From Pedobacter sp. SYSU D00535 (GTDB lineage Bacteria; Bacteroidota; Bacteroidia; Sphingobacteriales; Sphingobacteriaceae): a stretch of 64,000 nt of DNA. Within the stretch, counting starts at the first letter, position 1; every line of letters starts with the position of its first letter. The notes under the pieces were generated by a model, which ran no database searches, was not told the DNA's origin, and worked only from the letters and a program-made list of their open reading frames with translations. The position numbers and the translations under genes were made by a program. This document shows positions 25,508 through 35,300 of the stretch, in pieces. The stretch is from NCBI RefSeq assembly GCF_017355855.1, contig NZ_JAFEWD010000010.1, forward strand, positions 1 through 64,000, in the 5' to 3' direction.

Positions 25508-25515
25508 TACTTTTG
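25508..25515 (+). promoter_or_regulatory. Candidate -7 promoter box of the GH28 gene
   Basis: TACTTTTG matches the Bacteroidota -7 consensus TAnnTTTG exactly and lies 46 bases before the GH28 start. A TTTG at the expected -33 position is absent; the area is A-rich. Confidence 0.45.
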
Positions 25516-25561
25516 ACTGTTAATTATAATCTCAAAAATCAATCAATTAAAATCAGTTAAG

Positions 25562-26977
25562 ATGAAAGTTAGGAACATAGCCGTAGTGCTTCTTTTTGTG
25601 ATCTCTTTAGCCGGATGCAGTAGTTTTAGGGGGAATAGGGTTGGTTCGGTTAATTCGGATCCTTGGGATACCGTGAAGGTCATCCTGAAGGACATTAAGG
25701 CGCCGGAATTTCCTAAAAGGGATTTTTTGGTGACCAGCTACGGAGCGGTTGGCGATGGTAAAGTGAATTGTTCTCAGGCGTTCAAAAAAGCTATTGAAGA
25801 GTGTAGCAAACAAGGTGGCGGACGTGTAGTGGTGCCTCCCGGCAATTACTTCACCGGTCCCATCTACATTGAAAGTAATGTGAATTTGCACGTTCAAAAG
25901 GGGGCAAGAATTCTGTTTTCAACCAATCCGGATGACTATCCGATCGTGTTTACCCGTTGGGAGGGTATCGAGTTGATGAACTATTCTCCGCTGATCTATT
26001 CGTTCGAAGAGAAGAATATTGCCATCACCGGTGAAGGAATTTTGGATGGCCAGGCCAACGAGACCAATTGGTGGCCATGGAAAGGGCAGGAGCGTTACGG
26101 GTATAAAAAAGGAACGCCGAGCCAGGTAGATAAAGACAAAAGAGCAGCGCTGTTCAAAATGGCCGAAGATGGGGTGCCGGTAGAAAAACGTGTCTTTGGA
26201 AAGGGTTTTTACTTGCGTCCGCAGTTTGTGCAGCCTTACCGTTGTGAAAACGTGCTGATTGAAGGAGTTACGGTTACAAATTCCCCGATGTGGCTATTAA
26301 ACCCGGTGCTGTGCAATAACGTAACTATACAAAAGGTGACCATGGAGAGCCTTGGACCGAATTCAGACGGATGTGACCCGGAATCTTGTAAAAATGTGTT
26401 AATCAAGGATTGTTATTTTAATACTGGTGACGATTGTATCGCAATTAAGTCGGGTAGAAATGCTGACGGTCGCCGTATCAATATCCCAAGTGAGAATATT
26501 ATTATTCAAGGATGTCGCATGGCCAACGGTCACGGTGGCGTGGTGATTGGCAGCGAAATTTCTGGCGGTGTACGGAACGTGTTTGCTGAAAACTGTACGA
26601 TGAGCAGCCCTGAACTGGATCGTGCACTTCGCATTAAAACCAGCTCGGCCAGAGGTGGCGTTACCGAAAATATCTACATGCGGAATATTGAAGTAGGGCA
26701 GGTGGCTGAACAAGTATTTATTGCAACGATGTTTTATGAGGATAAAGGTAATTATATGCCAACCATCAGAAACATTGAAGTGAAGAACATGAGGGTGAAA
26801 AACGGCGGGAAAACGGGTGTTTTACTCGAAGCGTATGAGACTTCGCCTATTCAGAATGTTCGTCTCATCAATGTTACCATCGATAGTGTTCCAACTCCTT
26901 ACAAGTTCACCAACGTTAAAAACGTCGTGTTTGACGATGTGAAAATCAACGGAAAGAAAGTAGAGTTGGACAAGTAA
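25562..26977 (+). CDS. Glycoside hydrolase family 28 polygalacturonase, lipoprotein
   Basis: This 471-residue protein has a lipoprotein signal (SLAGC, Cys19). All GH28 landmarks are present: N267-S-D-G-C-D272 (NxD), G289-D-D-C292 (DD), G323-H-G325 and R357-I-K-T360, providing the three catalytic Asp (D269, D290, D291), the His and the substrate-binding Arg/Lys. The N-terminus has the YGAVGDGKVNCSQAFKKAIE start typical of these right-handed β-helices. It hydrolyses α-1,4-galacturonan, probably from the cell surface or periplasm. It is divergent from the PL1 gene, forming a compact pectin pair, and is followed by ldh 24 bases on. Confidence 0.9.
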   Translation: MKVRNIAVVLLFVISLAGCSSFRGNRVGSVNSDPWDTVKVILKDIKAPEFPKRDFLVTSYGAVGDGKVNCSQAFKKAIEECSKQGGGRVVVPPGNYFTGPIYIESNVNLHVQKGARILFSTNPDDYPIVFTRWEGIELMNYSPLIYSFEEKNIAITGEGILDGQANETNWWPWKGQERYGYKKGTPSQVDKDKRAALFKMAEDGVPVEKRVFGKGFYLRPQFVQPYRCENVLIEGVTVTNSPMWLLNPVLCNNVTIQKVTMESLGPNSDGCDPESCKNVLIKDCYFNTGDDCIAIKSGRNADGRRINIPSENIIIQGCRMANGHGGVVIGSEISGGVRNVFAENCTMSSPELDRALRIKTSSARGGVTENIYMRNIEVGQVAEQVFIATMFYEDKGNYMPTIRNIEVKNMRVKNGGKTGVLLEAYETSPIQNVRLINVTIDSVPTPYKFTNVKNVVFDDVKINGKKVELDK

Positions 26978-27001
26978 AAACTGAGAAAACACCTTCGTCC
27001 T

Positions 27002-27925
27002 ATGACATCAAACTCAAAGAAGACTCGTATTGTGGTAGTTGGCGTTGGCGCAGTAGGTTCTACCACCGCTTATACCTTGTTACTCCGGCACCGCATGGAC
27101 GAACTAGTACTTATTGATGCGAATAAGGAAAAGGCAGTTGGCGATGCGCTGGACATGAACCACGGCCTTCCCTTCCTAAGTAAGACTAAAGTCTGGGCAG
27201 GCGACTACTCGGATTGTGCTGAAGCAGACATTGTTATAATTACGGCAGGTGCAGCTCAAAAACAAGGCGAATCGAGGGTAGATCTGCTTAAACGCAATAT
27301 CGCCATCTTCGAGAGTATTACGGATGAGGTGTTGAAGTACAACAAAGACGGCATCATCTTAATCGCGTCCAACCCGGTAGACATTATGAGTTATTTTACC
27401 TGGAGGAAGTCGGGCTGGCCGGTCAATCGGGTTATTGGCTCGGGTACGCTGTTGGACAGTTCCCGTTTCCGCTATCTTATTGGCGAAAAATTGCAGGTGG
27501 ATCCTCGGAGTATTCATGCGCACATTATCGGGGAACACGGCGACTCTGAACTGCCGGTGTGGAGCTTGGCAAACATCGCAGGTACAACGCTGGAGCTTTC
27601 TGAGCAAGATAAAGAGGAAATCTTCACCAATACCCGTGATGCGGCCTACCAGATCATTAACGCAAAGGGAGCTACTTTTTATGCAATTGCTTTGGCTCTT
27701 GATAGGATATGTACGGCAATTCTTCGCAATGAGGCGGCTGTTCTCAATGTGTCGACCCTACTTCAGGACTATCACGGCATTTCGGATGTTTATCTCGGAG
27801 TTCCCTGCATAGTTGATCGCAATGGTATCCGCGAAGTGCTGAAGCTCAATCTCAGTGATGAGGAGGAGGAAAAGCTTCGTGCTTCTGCCAATAAGTTGAA
27901 GGATCTGATAAAATCTATTTCGTAG
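27002..27925 (+). CDS. ldh: L-lactate dehydrogenase
   Basis: This 307-residue protein has NAD-binding GVGAVGS (14-20). Substrate-specificity Q86 in AAQKQGESR points to lactate rather than malate dehydrogenase, which has Arg there. Also present are D152 and R155 of the catalytic relay (LLDSSRFR), and H179 in IIGEHGDSELPVW. It interconverts pyruvate and L-lactate with NADH in the cytoplasm. It lies 24 bases after the GH28 gene in the same direction, so it may be read from the pectinase promoter. It overlaps the convergent DUF1572 gene by 11 bases. Confidence 0.9.
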   Translation: MTSNSKKTRIVVVGVGAVGSTTAYTLLLRHRMDELVLIDANKEKAVGDALDMNHGLPFLSKTKVWAGDYSDCAEADIVIITAGAAQKQGESRVDLLKRNIAIFESITDEVLKYNKDGIILIASNPVDIMSYFTWRKSGWPVNRVIGSGTLLDSSRFRYLIGEKLQVDPRSIHAHIIGEHGDSELPVWSLANIAGTTLELSEQDKEEIFTNTRDAAYQIINAKGATFYAIALALDRICTAILRNEAAVLNVSTLLQDYHGISDVYLGVPCIVDRNGIREVLKLNLSDEEEEKLRASANKLKDLIKSIS

Positions 27926-28463
27926 GTTCGCTTTTCGCGATGTTTCCTTTGGAGAACATTGCATCATTAAACTGATGGGAATTGCCTCTGGGTATAGAGA
28001 GCGATTCCCATTTTTCGTTAAGCAGCGCTTTTCCTATAAAAACAATCTGGCCAATATGGTAAGGATAGTGGGCAAGCTGACGGTTGATCGCCTCTATTAC
28101 AGCATGAGGTTCGTTGCGGATTAAAACCGTTTTTTCCAAATCTTCCTCTTGTAGGGATCGAACGGAGAGTAGCAGACAATTCCAGCCGGCTTCCCATACA
28201 CGCAAGAGCTCTTCCCGGTTTTGAATGTCATTCTCAAATTCCTGATCACGATTTCTCCATTCTTTCTCGCCGTCACTACTCAGAAAATCCGTCCATCGCG
28301 AGCGCATATTCCCCGACAGGTGCTTCACAATGGTGGCGATGCTATTGCTCTCCTCGTTGAATTGATAGAAAAGCTGCTCATCGTCCAGTCGGCTGATGGT
28401 CTTCTCTCCCAGGTCTTTGTAGTATTCAAACTGTGTGATTGCGCTCTTAAGATAGGCCTGCAT
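27915..28463 (-). CDS. DUF1572 / DinB-like protein
   Basis: This 182-residue helical protein matches the DUF1572 branch of the DinB/YfiT superfamily: SIATIVKHLSGNMRSRWTDF near residue 40 with a metal-site His, and NRQLAHYPYHIGQIVFIGKA near 130 with two more His. The trio His48/His132/His136-type arrangement would bind a metal. Members are often thiol transferases or of unknown role. It is monocistronic and convergent with ldh. Confidence 0.8.
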   Translation of the reverse strand: MQAYLKSAITQFEYYKDLGEKTISRLDDEQLFYQFNEESNSIATIVKHLSGNMRSRWTDFLSSDGEKEWRNRDQEFENDIQNREELLRVWEAGWNCLLLSVRSLQEEDLEKTVLIRNEPHAVIEAINRQLAHYPYHIGQIVFIGKALLNEKWESLSIPRGNSHQFNDAMFSKGNIAKSEPTK

Positions 28464-28545
28464 GCTTTTTTCGCTTTTCGTGACTAGTTACCTAAAGGTA
28501 GGCATTGCGCTCGATACTTGTACCGCGACTGTGCGCACCTGAACA

Positions 28546-30654
28546 CTAGTTTACCAACTGCCAGCTAAAGCAGGCGCCGTCTTTTCGATCGGGACGAGTG
28601 CCGGGCGCATCTGCAGACGTGAGGCTTTTTGCATTAGGATCCGCAAAAAGATAACGATGCGTTTTCAACGACATCAGCATCAGATCTCCCCTTAGCATAT
28701 CCTGCCATTGAAACACCGATGCTTTAGCGTCTGCTTCGCTTTCTGTCCTGACCTCTGCCATCCCACCTAAGCCCTGCACGGTTACATACTTTCCATCGGC
28801 AAGTGACTGAAGAGCGATTCTTCCCTTGCCCTTGTCAATCACCTTGAAGTGTGCAGCATTGCCCTTGGCAAAGGGAGAATTTACATCCACAGGACGAACA
28901 AAGCCTTTCCAATTAACCAAAATTGCACTGTCAGCTAAGCTGCTCAGGGTAATCGTTTTGCCGTAGGGGATCGGTTTCGTTAAGCCTTTGGAACGGGGTT
29001 CATCTACCTGGAAACTGTTAAAGTCGGCATACCCGCCTTCTACGCCTGTAGTGTTGTAGTTGAAAAGCGCCGATCTAACTCCCTGGAAGGTGCGCAGCTG
29101 GAACACCATGATGTATTCCTGGCCAAGCTGACTGAAGTTTTTACCGTCTGTGCTGTAGCTGAATGTTGCTATTTCCGTGTCGAAATTACAATCTGCCCGA
29201 AGCCATATTTTAGAAGAACCTACTGTGGCCTTTGCCGTTCTGTTGTTTTGCTGGTCAAACTGGGTGATTTCATAGCCTTTCCCGTTCTTGCTGATGCCAA
29301 TCCAGGCATAAGGAAGATTGAGCAGGGCTAATCCAGCCAGATCGCCCTCTTTAAGTCCTTTTACGTCTACTTCGGTCGTTACCACCGACTCCGGTCCGAC
29401 GCATCTTTGTGTAAGCGAGTTTCGGGCAAACCAGAAGTCCTTCGCAGGTAAGGAGTTCAATCTCAAATATCCCTTGCGGGACGTTAACGACCATTTATTA
29501 TCCACCGGTACAGGGTTCCATTGCCATACCGGTTGCAACTTGGTAGCTGAGAAGTCGTCGCTTCGCCTATAAGGAGCAGCAGGAGCCGAGCTGAATCCCG
29601 TATTTGGTTTTACCCATGTCCTGGGAGTTCTGGTAAGATTTCCTGGCAGACCGAAGTAAGGCCAGTCGTTTTCCCAGGTTACAGGCGAAAGGCAAAGAAT
29701 TCTTCCTACGGAATTGTGGTCCATCATTGACCAGCCCCACCACTCACCCGACTGGATTTGTACAATACCACCCTGGTGCATCGGTATACATCCTACATAA
29801 TTCTCAACCGGGGCAACCAGATTGTAAGGAGGGCCTTTTCGGGTATCAGGCAAGCGCCAACCGGTTCCAATTCCGAGGCTTTCTTCGGCGCTCATCACAT
29901 TAATTTCGTAGGGGCCTTCCGGCCGGTCGGACCTCAAACAGACCTGATAACACAAAGGATCGTAATTGGTATTGGTGATGTAGTACTTGCCGTTAATCTT
30001 GTAAAAGTGGCAACCTTCACCTGCCCCGCTGCCTTTCGGAACAATTACCTTTTCTGTGCCCGGTTTAATGTCGGTCAATTCATCGTTAAGTTCCGCCAGC
30101 CGAAGTTCATCATAGCCCCAAACCACGTAGGTCTTGCCATTATCGTCGAACAAAACAGACAGGTCGTGGAAGGCCTTGTTCATTTTGGTATGAGTCCAGG
30201 GGCCACGCGGGTTAGTAGCAGTATACAGGTGCGTGTTATAGCGGTTTACATTCGTGAAGATGTAAAACTTGCCTTTATGGTAGCGGAAGCTTGGTGCCCA
30301 GATCCCCTGACCATAAAAGTCTTTGCCTCCCTCCAAACGGAACTCAGGACCGAAATCCAGCTTATCTGCTGCGTAGCTCAAAAATTCCCAGTTTACCAGG
30401 TCTTTCGAGTGGAGTACGGGCAAGCCTGGCATGGCATGCATGGTGGTTCCCGTTAGATAATAGTCGTCGCCGACGCGGATCATATCTGGATCAGAGAACT
30501 CATCGTAGAAAATAGGGTTGGTGAAGGTGCCGTTTCCGTTGTCGGCAGTCCAGGTACTGGTGGCAGTGCCGGGGCTAGTTTTTTTCCTGGCCGTTTGTGC
30601 AAGCACAGGCTGTGTTGCAAGAAATAAAGACACTAGCAAGAACGTCTTAAACAT
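28546..30654 (-). CDS. Secreted glycoside hydrolase family 43 enzyme
   Basis: I prefer the start at ATG 30654 (702 residues), since MFKTFLLVSLFLATQPVLAQ is a clean signal peptide; an ATG at 30675 adds seven residues. NPIFYDEFSDPDMIRVGDDY carries the catalytic-base Asp region, followed by WAPSFRYHKGKFYIF and the GAGEGCHFYKINGKYYI general-acid Glu segment of the five-bladed propeller. From about 370 there is a concanavalin-like β-xylosidase C-terminal domain, and the final 130 residues form a β-trefoil-like tail. Likely activity is β-xylosidase or α-arabinofuranosidase on pectin or xylan side chains. It has its own promoter at 30720-30750. Confidence 0.87.
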   Translation of the reverse strand: MFKTFLLVSLFLATQPVLAQTARKKTSPGTATSTWTADNGNGTFTNPIFYDEFSDPDMIRVGDDYYLTGTTMHAMPGLPVLHSKDLVNWEFLSYAADKLDFGPEFRLEGGKDFYGQGIWAPSFRYHKGKFYIFTNVNRYNTHLYTATNPRGPWTHTKMNKAFHDLSVLFDDNGKTYVVWGYDELRLAELNDELTDIKPGTEKVIVPKGSGAGEGCHFYKINGKYYITNTNYDPLCYQVCLRSDRPEGPYEINVMSAEESLGIGTGWRLPDTRKGPPYNLVAPVENYVGCIPMHQGGIVQIQSGEWWGWSMMDHNSVGRILCLSPVTWENDWPYFGLPGNLTRTPRTWVKPNTGFSSAPAAPYRRSDDFSATKLQPVWQWNPVPVDNKWSLTSRKGYLRLNSLPAKDFWFARNSLTQRCVGPESVVTTEVDVKGLKEGDLAGLALLNLPYAWIGISKNGKGYEITQFDQQNNRTAKATVGSSKIWLRADCNFDTEIATFSYSTDGKNFSQLGQEYIMVFQLRTFQGVRSALFNYNTTGVEGGYADFNSFQVDEPRSKGLTKPIPYGKTITLSSLADSAILVNWKGFVRPVDVNSPFAKGNAAHFKVIDKGKGRIALQSLADGKYVTVQGLGGMAEVRTESEADAKASVFQWQDMLRGDLMLMSLKTHRYLFADPNAKSLTSADAPGTRPDRKDGACFSWQLVN

Positions 30655-30719
30655 GCTTTTGGCTGATGGGAGCATAGTTAGGGTTAAATCAGGTTATTAA
30701 AATAATTGGTGTTACACTG

Positions 30720-30750
30720 CAAATTTATACTTTGAAACCCAGGAATCAAG
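30720..30750 (-). promoter_or_regulatory. Promoter of the GH43 gene
   Basis: On the minus strand, CTTG (30750-30747) and TAAATTTG (30727-30720) are separated by exactly 19 bases. The -7 box is a full TAnnTTTG match and the -33 box matches three of four. The start codon lies about 66 bases downstream. Confidence 0.65.
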
Positions 30751-30872
30751 GATTAAATGTAAGACTTACACTTATTCTTTCCGCCTGTATCTCGCTCAAT
30801 GTTTTATTAAAATGTTACAGTTGACTGTTTCGCTTTTCTCTATTTTTATTCCGCTAAGCCAGTTTAAGCTAA

Positions 30873-32024
30873 ATGAAGGAAATCAGGGATATACTGAAGG
30901 CAAATCAGGAAGCCATTCGCACGGGAAGACGCCGGGCATTAGCAACGGTGGTTAAGGTGGAAGGATCATCGTACCGCCGGCCGGGTGCCCGAATGTTGGT
31001 GACAGAGGATGGACAGCTAACAGGGGCTATCAGTGGCGGATGCCTGGAAGGAGATGCCTTACGGAAGGCCCTGTATGTGATGAATCAGCAAAAGCCGATG
31101 CTCGTCACCTACGATACCAACGATGAGGACGACGCTAAAATAGGAGTAGGCCTTGGTTGCAACGGCATCATTCATATCCTCATCGAGCCTCTTTTAGATA
31201 ATAACAATCCTCTTACATATCTTGACGGGCTAAACCACAAGAGGGAAAAGGCTGTGCTGGTTACGCTGTTCAATAGTCAGAACAAAGCAGCTTTCCAAGT
31301 TGGAAGTTGCTACTTTTCAGACGGGGATGTTGCCTGGGTTAAAAGCGATCTCGAGAACGAGTTATTAGATGATATACAGCAGGATGCGATGCATGCACGC
31401 TCTGCCGGAGTTAGTTCTTTCAGTTCCTATTTTGTCGATGGAGAGGGGTACACTGCTTTCATTGAAGTAATCCTTCCCCCTGTCGCTCTTAAAATCGTCG
31501 GTGCCGGAAACGATGTCATTCCATTAGTGAGAATAGCCGATGTGCTTGGTTGGGATGCGGCGGTGTACGACGGGAGACCGGCTTTGCTCCAAGCTTCCCG
31601 TTTTCCAGGAGCCCGGGAAATGATCCTTACCAAAGCGGAGGACTTTTCGTCAAAATGCAGCTTTGATTCAAGAACGGTAGTGGTGTTGATGACACATAAC
31701 TACAACTACGAGCTCACGGTGCTGCGGGATTTATTAGCCACGGACCTGCCGTACCTGGGCGTGCTGGGGCCAAAGAAAAAGCTCAACCGGATGCTCTCGG
31801 AATTGGCGGGGCAAGGAGTACAGATAGATGAGGGTACGATCGGTAGGCTATACGGGCCTGTAGGGTTTGATATAGGGGCCGAGACATCTGAAGAAATCGC
31901 GCTTTCGATTGCGGCGGAAATAAAGGCAGTTTTGTCGGGAAGGGCAGGAGGTTCTTTAAGAGATAAAAACGGCCCTATTCATGAACCGGGAATAACAGAA
32001 AGTATACAAGCAGCAAAAGTGTAA
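30873..32024 (+). CDS. XdhC family molybdenum-enzyme maturation factor
   Basis: This 383-residue protein has an N-terminal XdhC/CoxI domain with VEGSSYRRPGARMLV and ISGGCLEGD, whose Cys is conserved in the family, and a Rossmann-like C-terminal XdhC domain (about 205-350: LKIVGAGNDVIPLVRIADVL, then VVVLMTHNYNYE and YLGVLGPKKK). XdhC proteins sulphurate and insert the molybdenum cofactor into hydroxylases. It is the first gene of a four-gene operon, with 3 bases to the next gene. Confidence 0.88.
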   Translation: MKEIRDILKANQEAIRTGRRRALATVVKVEGSSYRRPGARMLVTEDGQLTGAISGGCLEGDALRKALYVMNQQKPMLVTYDTNDEDDAKIGVGLGCNGIIHILIEPLLDNNNPLTYLDGLNHKREKAVLVTLFNSQNKAAFQVGSCYFSDGDVAWVKSDLENELLDDIQQDAMHARSAGVSSFSSYFVDGEGYTAFIEVILPPVALKIVGAGNDVIPLVRIADVLGWDAAVYDGRPALLQASRFPGAREMILTKAEDFSSKCSFDSRTVVVLMTHNYNYELTVLRDLLATDLPYLGVLGPKKKLNRMLSELAGQGVQIDEGTIGRLYGPVGFDIGAETSEEIALSIAAEIKAVLSGRAGGSLRDKNGPIHEPGITESIQAAKV

Positions 32025-32027
32025 ACA

Positions 32028-32621
32028 GTGGTTGGGAAGGTTGGAATTATAGTGTTAGCCGCGGGCGCATCCAGCAGGATGGGGCAGCCGAAACAATTGC
32101 TGCCTTACCAGGGAAGAAGTTTGTTAGAGCGTTCAGTAGAAGCCGCCACCACCTCATCCTGCTCTTTCTCTGTCCTGGTGCTCGGCTCCAACCATAAGCG
32201 TCATCAAAAGGCTATTTCGGAATATGGAATAGAAGTGGTAATAAACGAAGATTGGGAGAAAGGGATGTCTGGATCCATAAAAGCAGGGCTAACCCAATTA
32301 TTGCACAGAGACAAGTCTATTGCGGCAGTCATTATCATTCCCTGCGATCAACCTTTTGTAAACGCTGCTCTGGTAGATCAGCTGATAGAGGTTTACCTCC
32401 ATAGCAATAAGGGGATTGTGGCTTGTGCCTATGCAGAAACAGTGGGTATTCCCGCACTTTTTTCTGCCGCCTATTTCGGCGAGCTGGGTCTTTTGGAAGG
32501 CCAGGCCGGGGCAAAGCAACTGATCAACAAAAACATACAGGATTGCCTTACAGTAGCCTTTCCTGCGGGAGCCATTGATATTGATACTCCTGAAGATTAT
32601 CTGCGATTGAACGAGAAATAA
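32028..32621 (+). CDS. mocA: MocA-type molybdenum cofactor cytidylyltransferase
   Basis: This 197-residue protein has a GTG start at 32028, three bases after the XdhC stop. The nucleotidyltransferase signature VLAAGASSRMGQPKQLLPYQ lies at residues 10-29, with IIPCDQPFV near 107. Co-occurrence with XdhC and a hydroxylase indicates a MocA-like enzyme that couples CTP to molybdopterin, giving the cytosine-dinucleotide cofactor used by this enzyme class. MobA (GTP) is less likely given the context. Confidence 0.82.
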   Translation: MVGKVGIIVLAAGASSRMGQPKQLLPYQGRSLLERSVEAATTSSCSFSVLVLGSNHKRHQKAISEYGIEVVINEDWEKGMSGSIKAGLTQLLHRDKSIAAVIIIPCDQPFVNAALVDQLIEVYLHSNKGIVACAYAETVGIPALFSAAYFGELGLLEGQAGAKQLINKNIQDCLTVAFPAGAIDIDTPEDYLRLNEK

Positions 32622-32647
32622 TAAGAAATTAGATCTAAAATAAAGTT

Positions 32648-33106
32648 ATGGCCACTTACAAACTACAAATCAACGGTCGCACTTACCAAACGGAGGCAGA
32701 GCCGGATACACCGCTGTTGTGGGTGTTGAGAGATAACCTCGGCCTAGTGGGGACAAAATATGGCTGCGGGATATCAGCTTGCGGAGCTTGTACTGTTCAT
32801 GTGAACGGCCAGGCCATCAGATCCTGCACTTATCCCGTGGCAGCTGTGGGGACATCAAAGGTAACTACGATAGAAGGTCTTTCTGCTAAGGGGGATCATC
32901 CGGTTCAGCAAGCATGGGATGAGGTAGACGTGGCCCAATGCGGTTATTGCCAGGCTGGCCAGATAATGACAGCAGCAGCGTTCTTAAAAACGAACCCGAA
33001 GCCAAGTGCTGAGGAGATTGAAAATGCAATGCACGGGAACATTTGCCGCTGCGGCGCCTATCACCGCATTAAAGAAGCTGTAAAGTTAGCAAGTACAAAA
33101 ATTTAG
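32648..33106 (+). CDS. 2Fe-2S subunit of a molybdenum hydroxylase
   Basis: This 152-residue protein has the plant-type cluster motif C-x4-C-G-x-C ([18 protein letters not shown]) with the fourth Cys near SCTYPV, and the second cluster [12 protein letters not shown] … [12 protein letters not shown]. It is the typical small subunit of isoquinoline 1-oxidoreductase/aldehyde-oxidase-like enzymes. There is no signal peptide; it would be exported with its Tat-signal partner, whose gene follows three bases later. Confidence 0.92.
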   Translation: MATYKLQINGRTYQTEAEPDTPLLWVLRDNLGLVGTKYGCGISACGACTVHVNGQAIRSCTYPVAAVGTSKVTTIEGLSAKGDHPVQQAWDEVDVAQCGYCQAGQIMTAAAFLKTNPKPSAEEIENAMHGNICRCGAYHRIKEAVKLASTKI

Positions 33107-33109
33107 ATT

Positions 33110-35248
33110 ATGGCAAGTACAACCAGCAGACGTGATTTTTTGAAAATGACAGCAACTGTAGGAGGTGGCTTGTTATTAGGTTTTCATTGGCTAGAGGCAG
33201 AGGCCGAAGCTTCTGTTTTCAACGCTGCCCTTTCGGGGACTGGTGCTGAGTTTAACAGTTATCTGTCAATCTCTTCTGATAATGTCATCACCATCTTCTC
33301 TCCCAACCCCGAGCTGGGGCAAAATATAATGACTTCCTTCCCTATGATTGTAGCGGAAGAGCTGGAGGCGGACTGGACTAAAGTGAAGGTGCTGCAGGCG
33401 CCTTTGGATACGAAGCGTTTTGAGCGTCAGGTGACTGGTGGGAGTGGAGCTGTTCCTCATTCCTGGAAACGCCTTCGCACTGCCGGAGCTACAGCTAAAC
33501 AAATGCTGGTACAAGCCGCGGCTAAAAGGTGGAATGTTTCCGATACGGAATGCAAGGCAGAGATGGGCGTGGTGACTCATCTGGCATCGGGACGAAAACT
33601 AAGTTATGGAGAACTTGCTGCTGATGCTGCAGCCCTGCCTGCTCCCCAGGATGTAAAGCTGAAAGACCGAAAGGATTTTAAGCTGATTGGGAAAATTGTG
33701 AAGAATGTCGAGAATCACAACATCCACACCGGGAAACCCCTTTATGGGCTCGACTACTCCAAGCCAGGAATGCTGTTTGCGATGATTCAGCGGCCACTCG
33801 CATTTGGGAAGAAGCTAAAATCAGTGGATAGCACAGCAGCTAAATCGATGCCGGGCATTGTTGATGTCGTGAAGTTTAAAAATAACGTAGCGGTGGTGGG
33901 CAAGTCTACATGGCAGGTGATGAAAGCACGCAAAGCACTGAAGCTGGAATATGAAGACGACCGGGCTATAGAAAGCTCAGCCGACCACGACCGGATCTTC
34001 TCTGAGCTGATGGACGGGGATAAAGCGACTGTCAGAAGAAAAGATGGTGATGTGAACGCGGCCTTCCAGTCGGCTGCTAAAGTGATAAAAGCGGAATATC
34101 AATGTCCCTTTCTGCCTCATAATCCCATGGAGCCGATGAACTTCTTTGCTCATGTACGGGAAGATGGAGTAGAGCTGGTAGGTCCAAGTCAGACGCCTGG
34201 TAGCGCCCGTGCTGAAACAGCGAAACTACTGGGCATCCCTGAGGATAAGATTACGCTGGAACTTACCCGCTTGGGTGGTGGATTTGGACGGCGTTTAATG
34301 ACTGACTACGTGGTGGAGGCGGCGGAATTATCGAGTATCATTAAAGCACCTGTTAAAGTAATCTGGAGTCGCGAAGACGATATGGCAGGCGGCTATTATC
34401 GTCCGGCCGTGCGTTATCGTTTTGAAGCTGCTTTAGACGATAAGGGAAATATGATTGGGTATAAGCTGCGGGGCGTGGGAATAAACGCAGGTAATCCCAC
34501 CCGGGAAAACAATTTTCCTTCAGGCGCCGTCGATAATTTGTTAATAGAATCTGTTGATCACCGGTCGCCTATTTCCACAGCACCTTTCCGGGCGCCTATC
34601 ACTAACTTCCTGGCTTTCGCCGAGCAGGCCTTTCTGGATGAGGTCGCTCAGGCCGCAGGGAAAGACCCGGTGCAGTTCAGGTTAGATCTGTTACAGCGGG
34701 CTAAAAGTAACCCGGTTGGTGCTATTCGTTATAACCCGGACCGGATGATCGGGGTGATCAATCTTGCAGCTGAAAAATCTGGATGGGGACAGAAAAAGGA
34801 CGTGGCCCAGGGCTTTAGCGTGTACTTTTCGCATGCCTCCTATGTTGCGCAGGTGGCTGAAGTAGAGATGAAAAACAAAAAGCCTTCCGTAAAGAAGATC
34901 TATGCAGCTACAGATTGCGGCGAAGTGATTAATTTGAGTGGTGCGAGGCAGCAGGTTTTAGGCGGTATTGTGGATGGACTAGGGCACGCCATGTACAGCT
35001 ATCTTACCTTCAAGGATGGTGCAGCAGAACAGAATAACTTCCATAAATACCGGTTGATCCGGATGAAAGAAGTGCCGGAAATTGAAGCACATTTTGTTGA
35101 CAATGGAATTGAGCCTACCGGACTGGGTGAGCCCTCGCTGCCGCCAACCGGAGGAGCGGTAGCAAATGCCATTTTTAAAGCAACCGGAAAACGAATTCGG
35201 AACCAGCCCTTTATTAACGACGAAGTGTTTAAAGTAAAATCTGTTTAG
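33110..35248 (+). CDS. Tat-exported molybdopterin-binding subunit (IorB-like)
   Basis: This 712-residue protein has a twin-arginine signal, TSRRDFLKMTATVGGGLLLG. The aldehyde-oxidase/xanthine-dehydrogenase Mo-binding landmarks include GGGFGRRLMTDYV near residue 390, STAPFRAPITNFLAF near 490, and near the C-terminus GLGEPSLPPTGGAVANA, whose Glu is the catalytic base. This layout, without an FAD subunit, fits the isoquinoline 1-oxidoreductase β family; electrons probably go to a cytochrome. The physiological substrate (N-heterocycle or aldehyde) is not shown by the sequence. Confidence 0.9.
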   Translation: MASTTSRRDFLKMTATVGGGLLLGFHWLEAEAEASVFNAALSGTGAEFNSYLSISSDNVITIFSPNPELGQNIMTSFPMIVAEELEADWTKVKVLQAPLDTKRFERQVTGGSGAVPHSWKRLRTAGATAKQMLVQAAAKRWNVSDTECKAEMGVVTHLASGRKLSYGELAADAAALPAPQDVKLKDRKDFKLIGKIVKNVENHNIHTGKPLYGLDYSKPGMLFAMIQRPLAFGKKLKSVDSTAAKSMPGIVDVVKFKNNVAVVGKSTWQVMKARKALKLEYEDDRAIESSADHDRIFSELMDGDKATVRRKDGDVNAAFQSAAKVIKAEYQCPFLPHNPMEPMNFFAHVREDGVELVGPSQTPGSARAETAKLLGIPEDKITLELTRLGGGFGRRLMTDYVVEAAELSSIIKAPVKVIWSREDDMAGGYYRPAVRYRFEAALDDKGNMIGYKLRGVGINAGNPTRENNFPSGAVDNLLIESVDHRSPISTAPFRAPITNFLAFAEQAFLDEVAQAAGKDPVQFRLDLLQRAKSNPVGAIRYNPDRMIGVINLAAEKSGWGQKKDVAQGFSVYFSHASYVAQVAEVEMKNKKPSVKKIYAATDCGEVINLSGARQQVLGGIVDGLGHAMYSYLTFKDGAAEQNNFHKYRLIRMKEVPEIEAHFVDNGIEPTGLGEPSLPPTGGAVANAIFKATGKRIRNQPFINDEVFKVKSV

Positions 35249-35300
35249 AAGTTGAGCCGAACACAGTGCCAAAGAAACCGGGCTTCTGGCAAGGAGGCAA

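Noticed and set aside
29758-30456. 232-residue plus-strand frame inside the GH43 gene
   Set aside because: It lies wholly antisense to a strongly supported GH43 enzyme and shows no recognisable motif.
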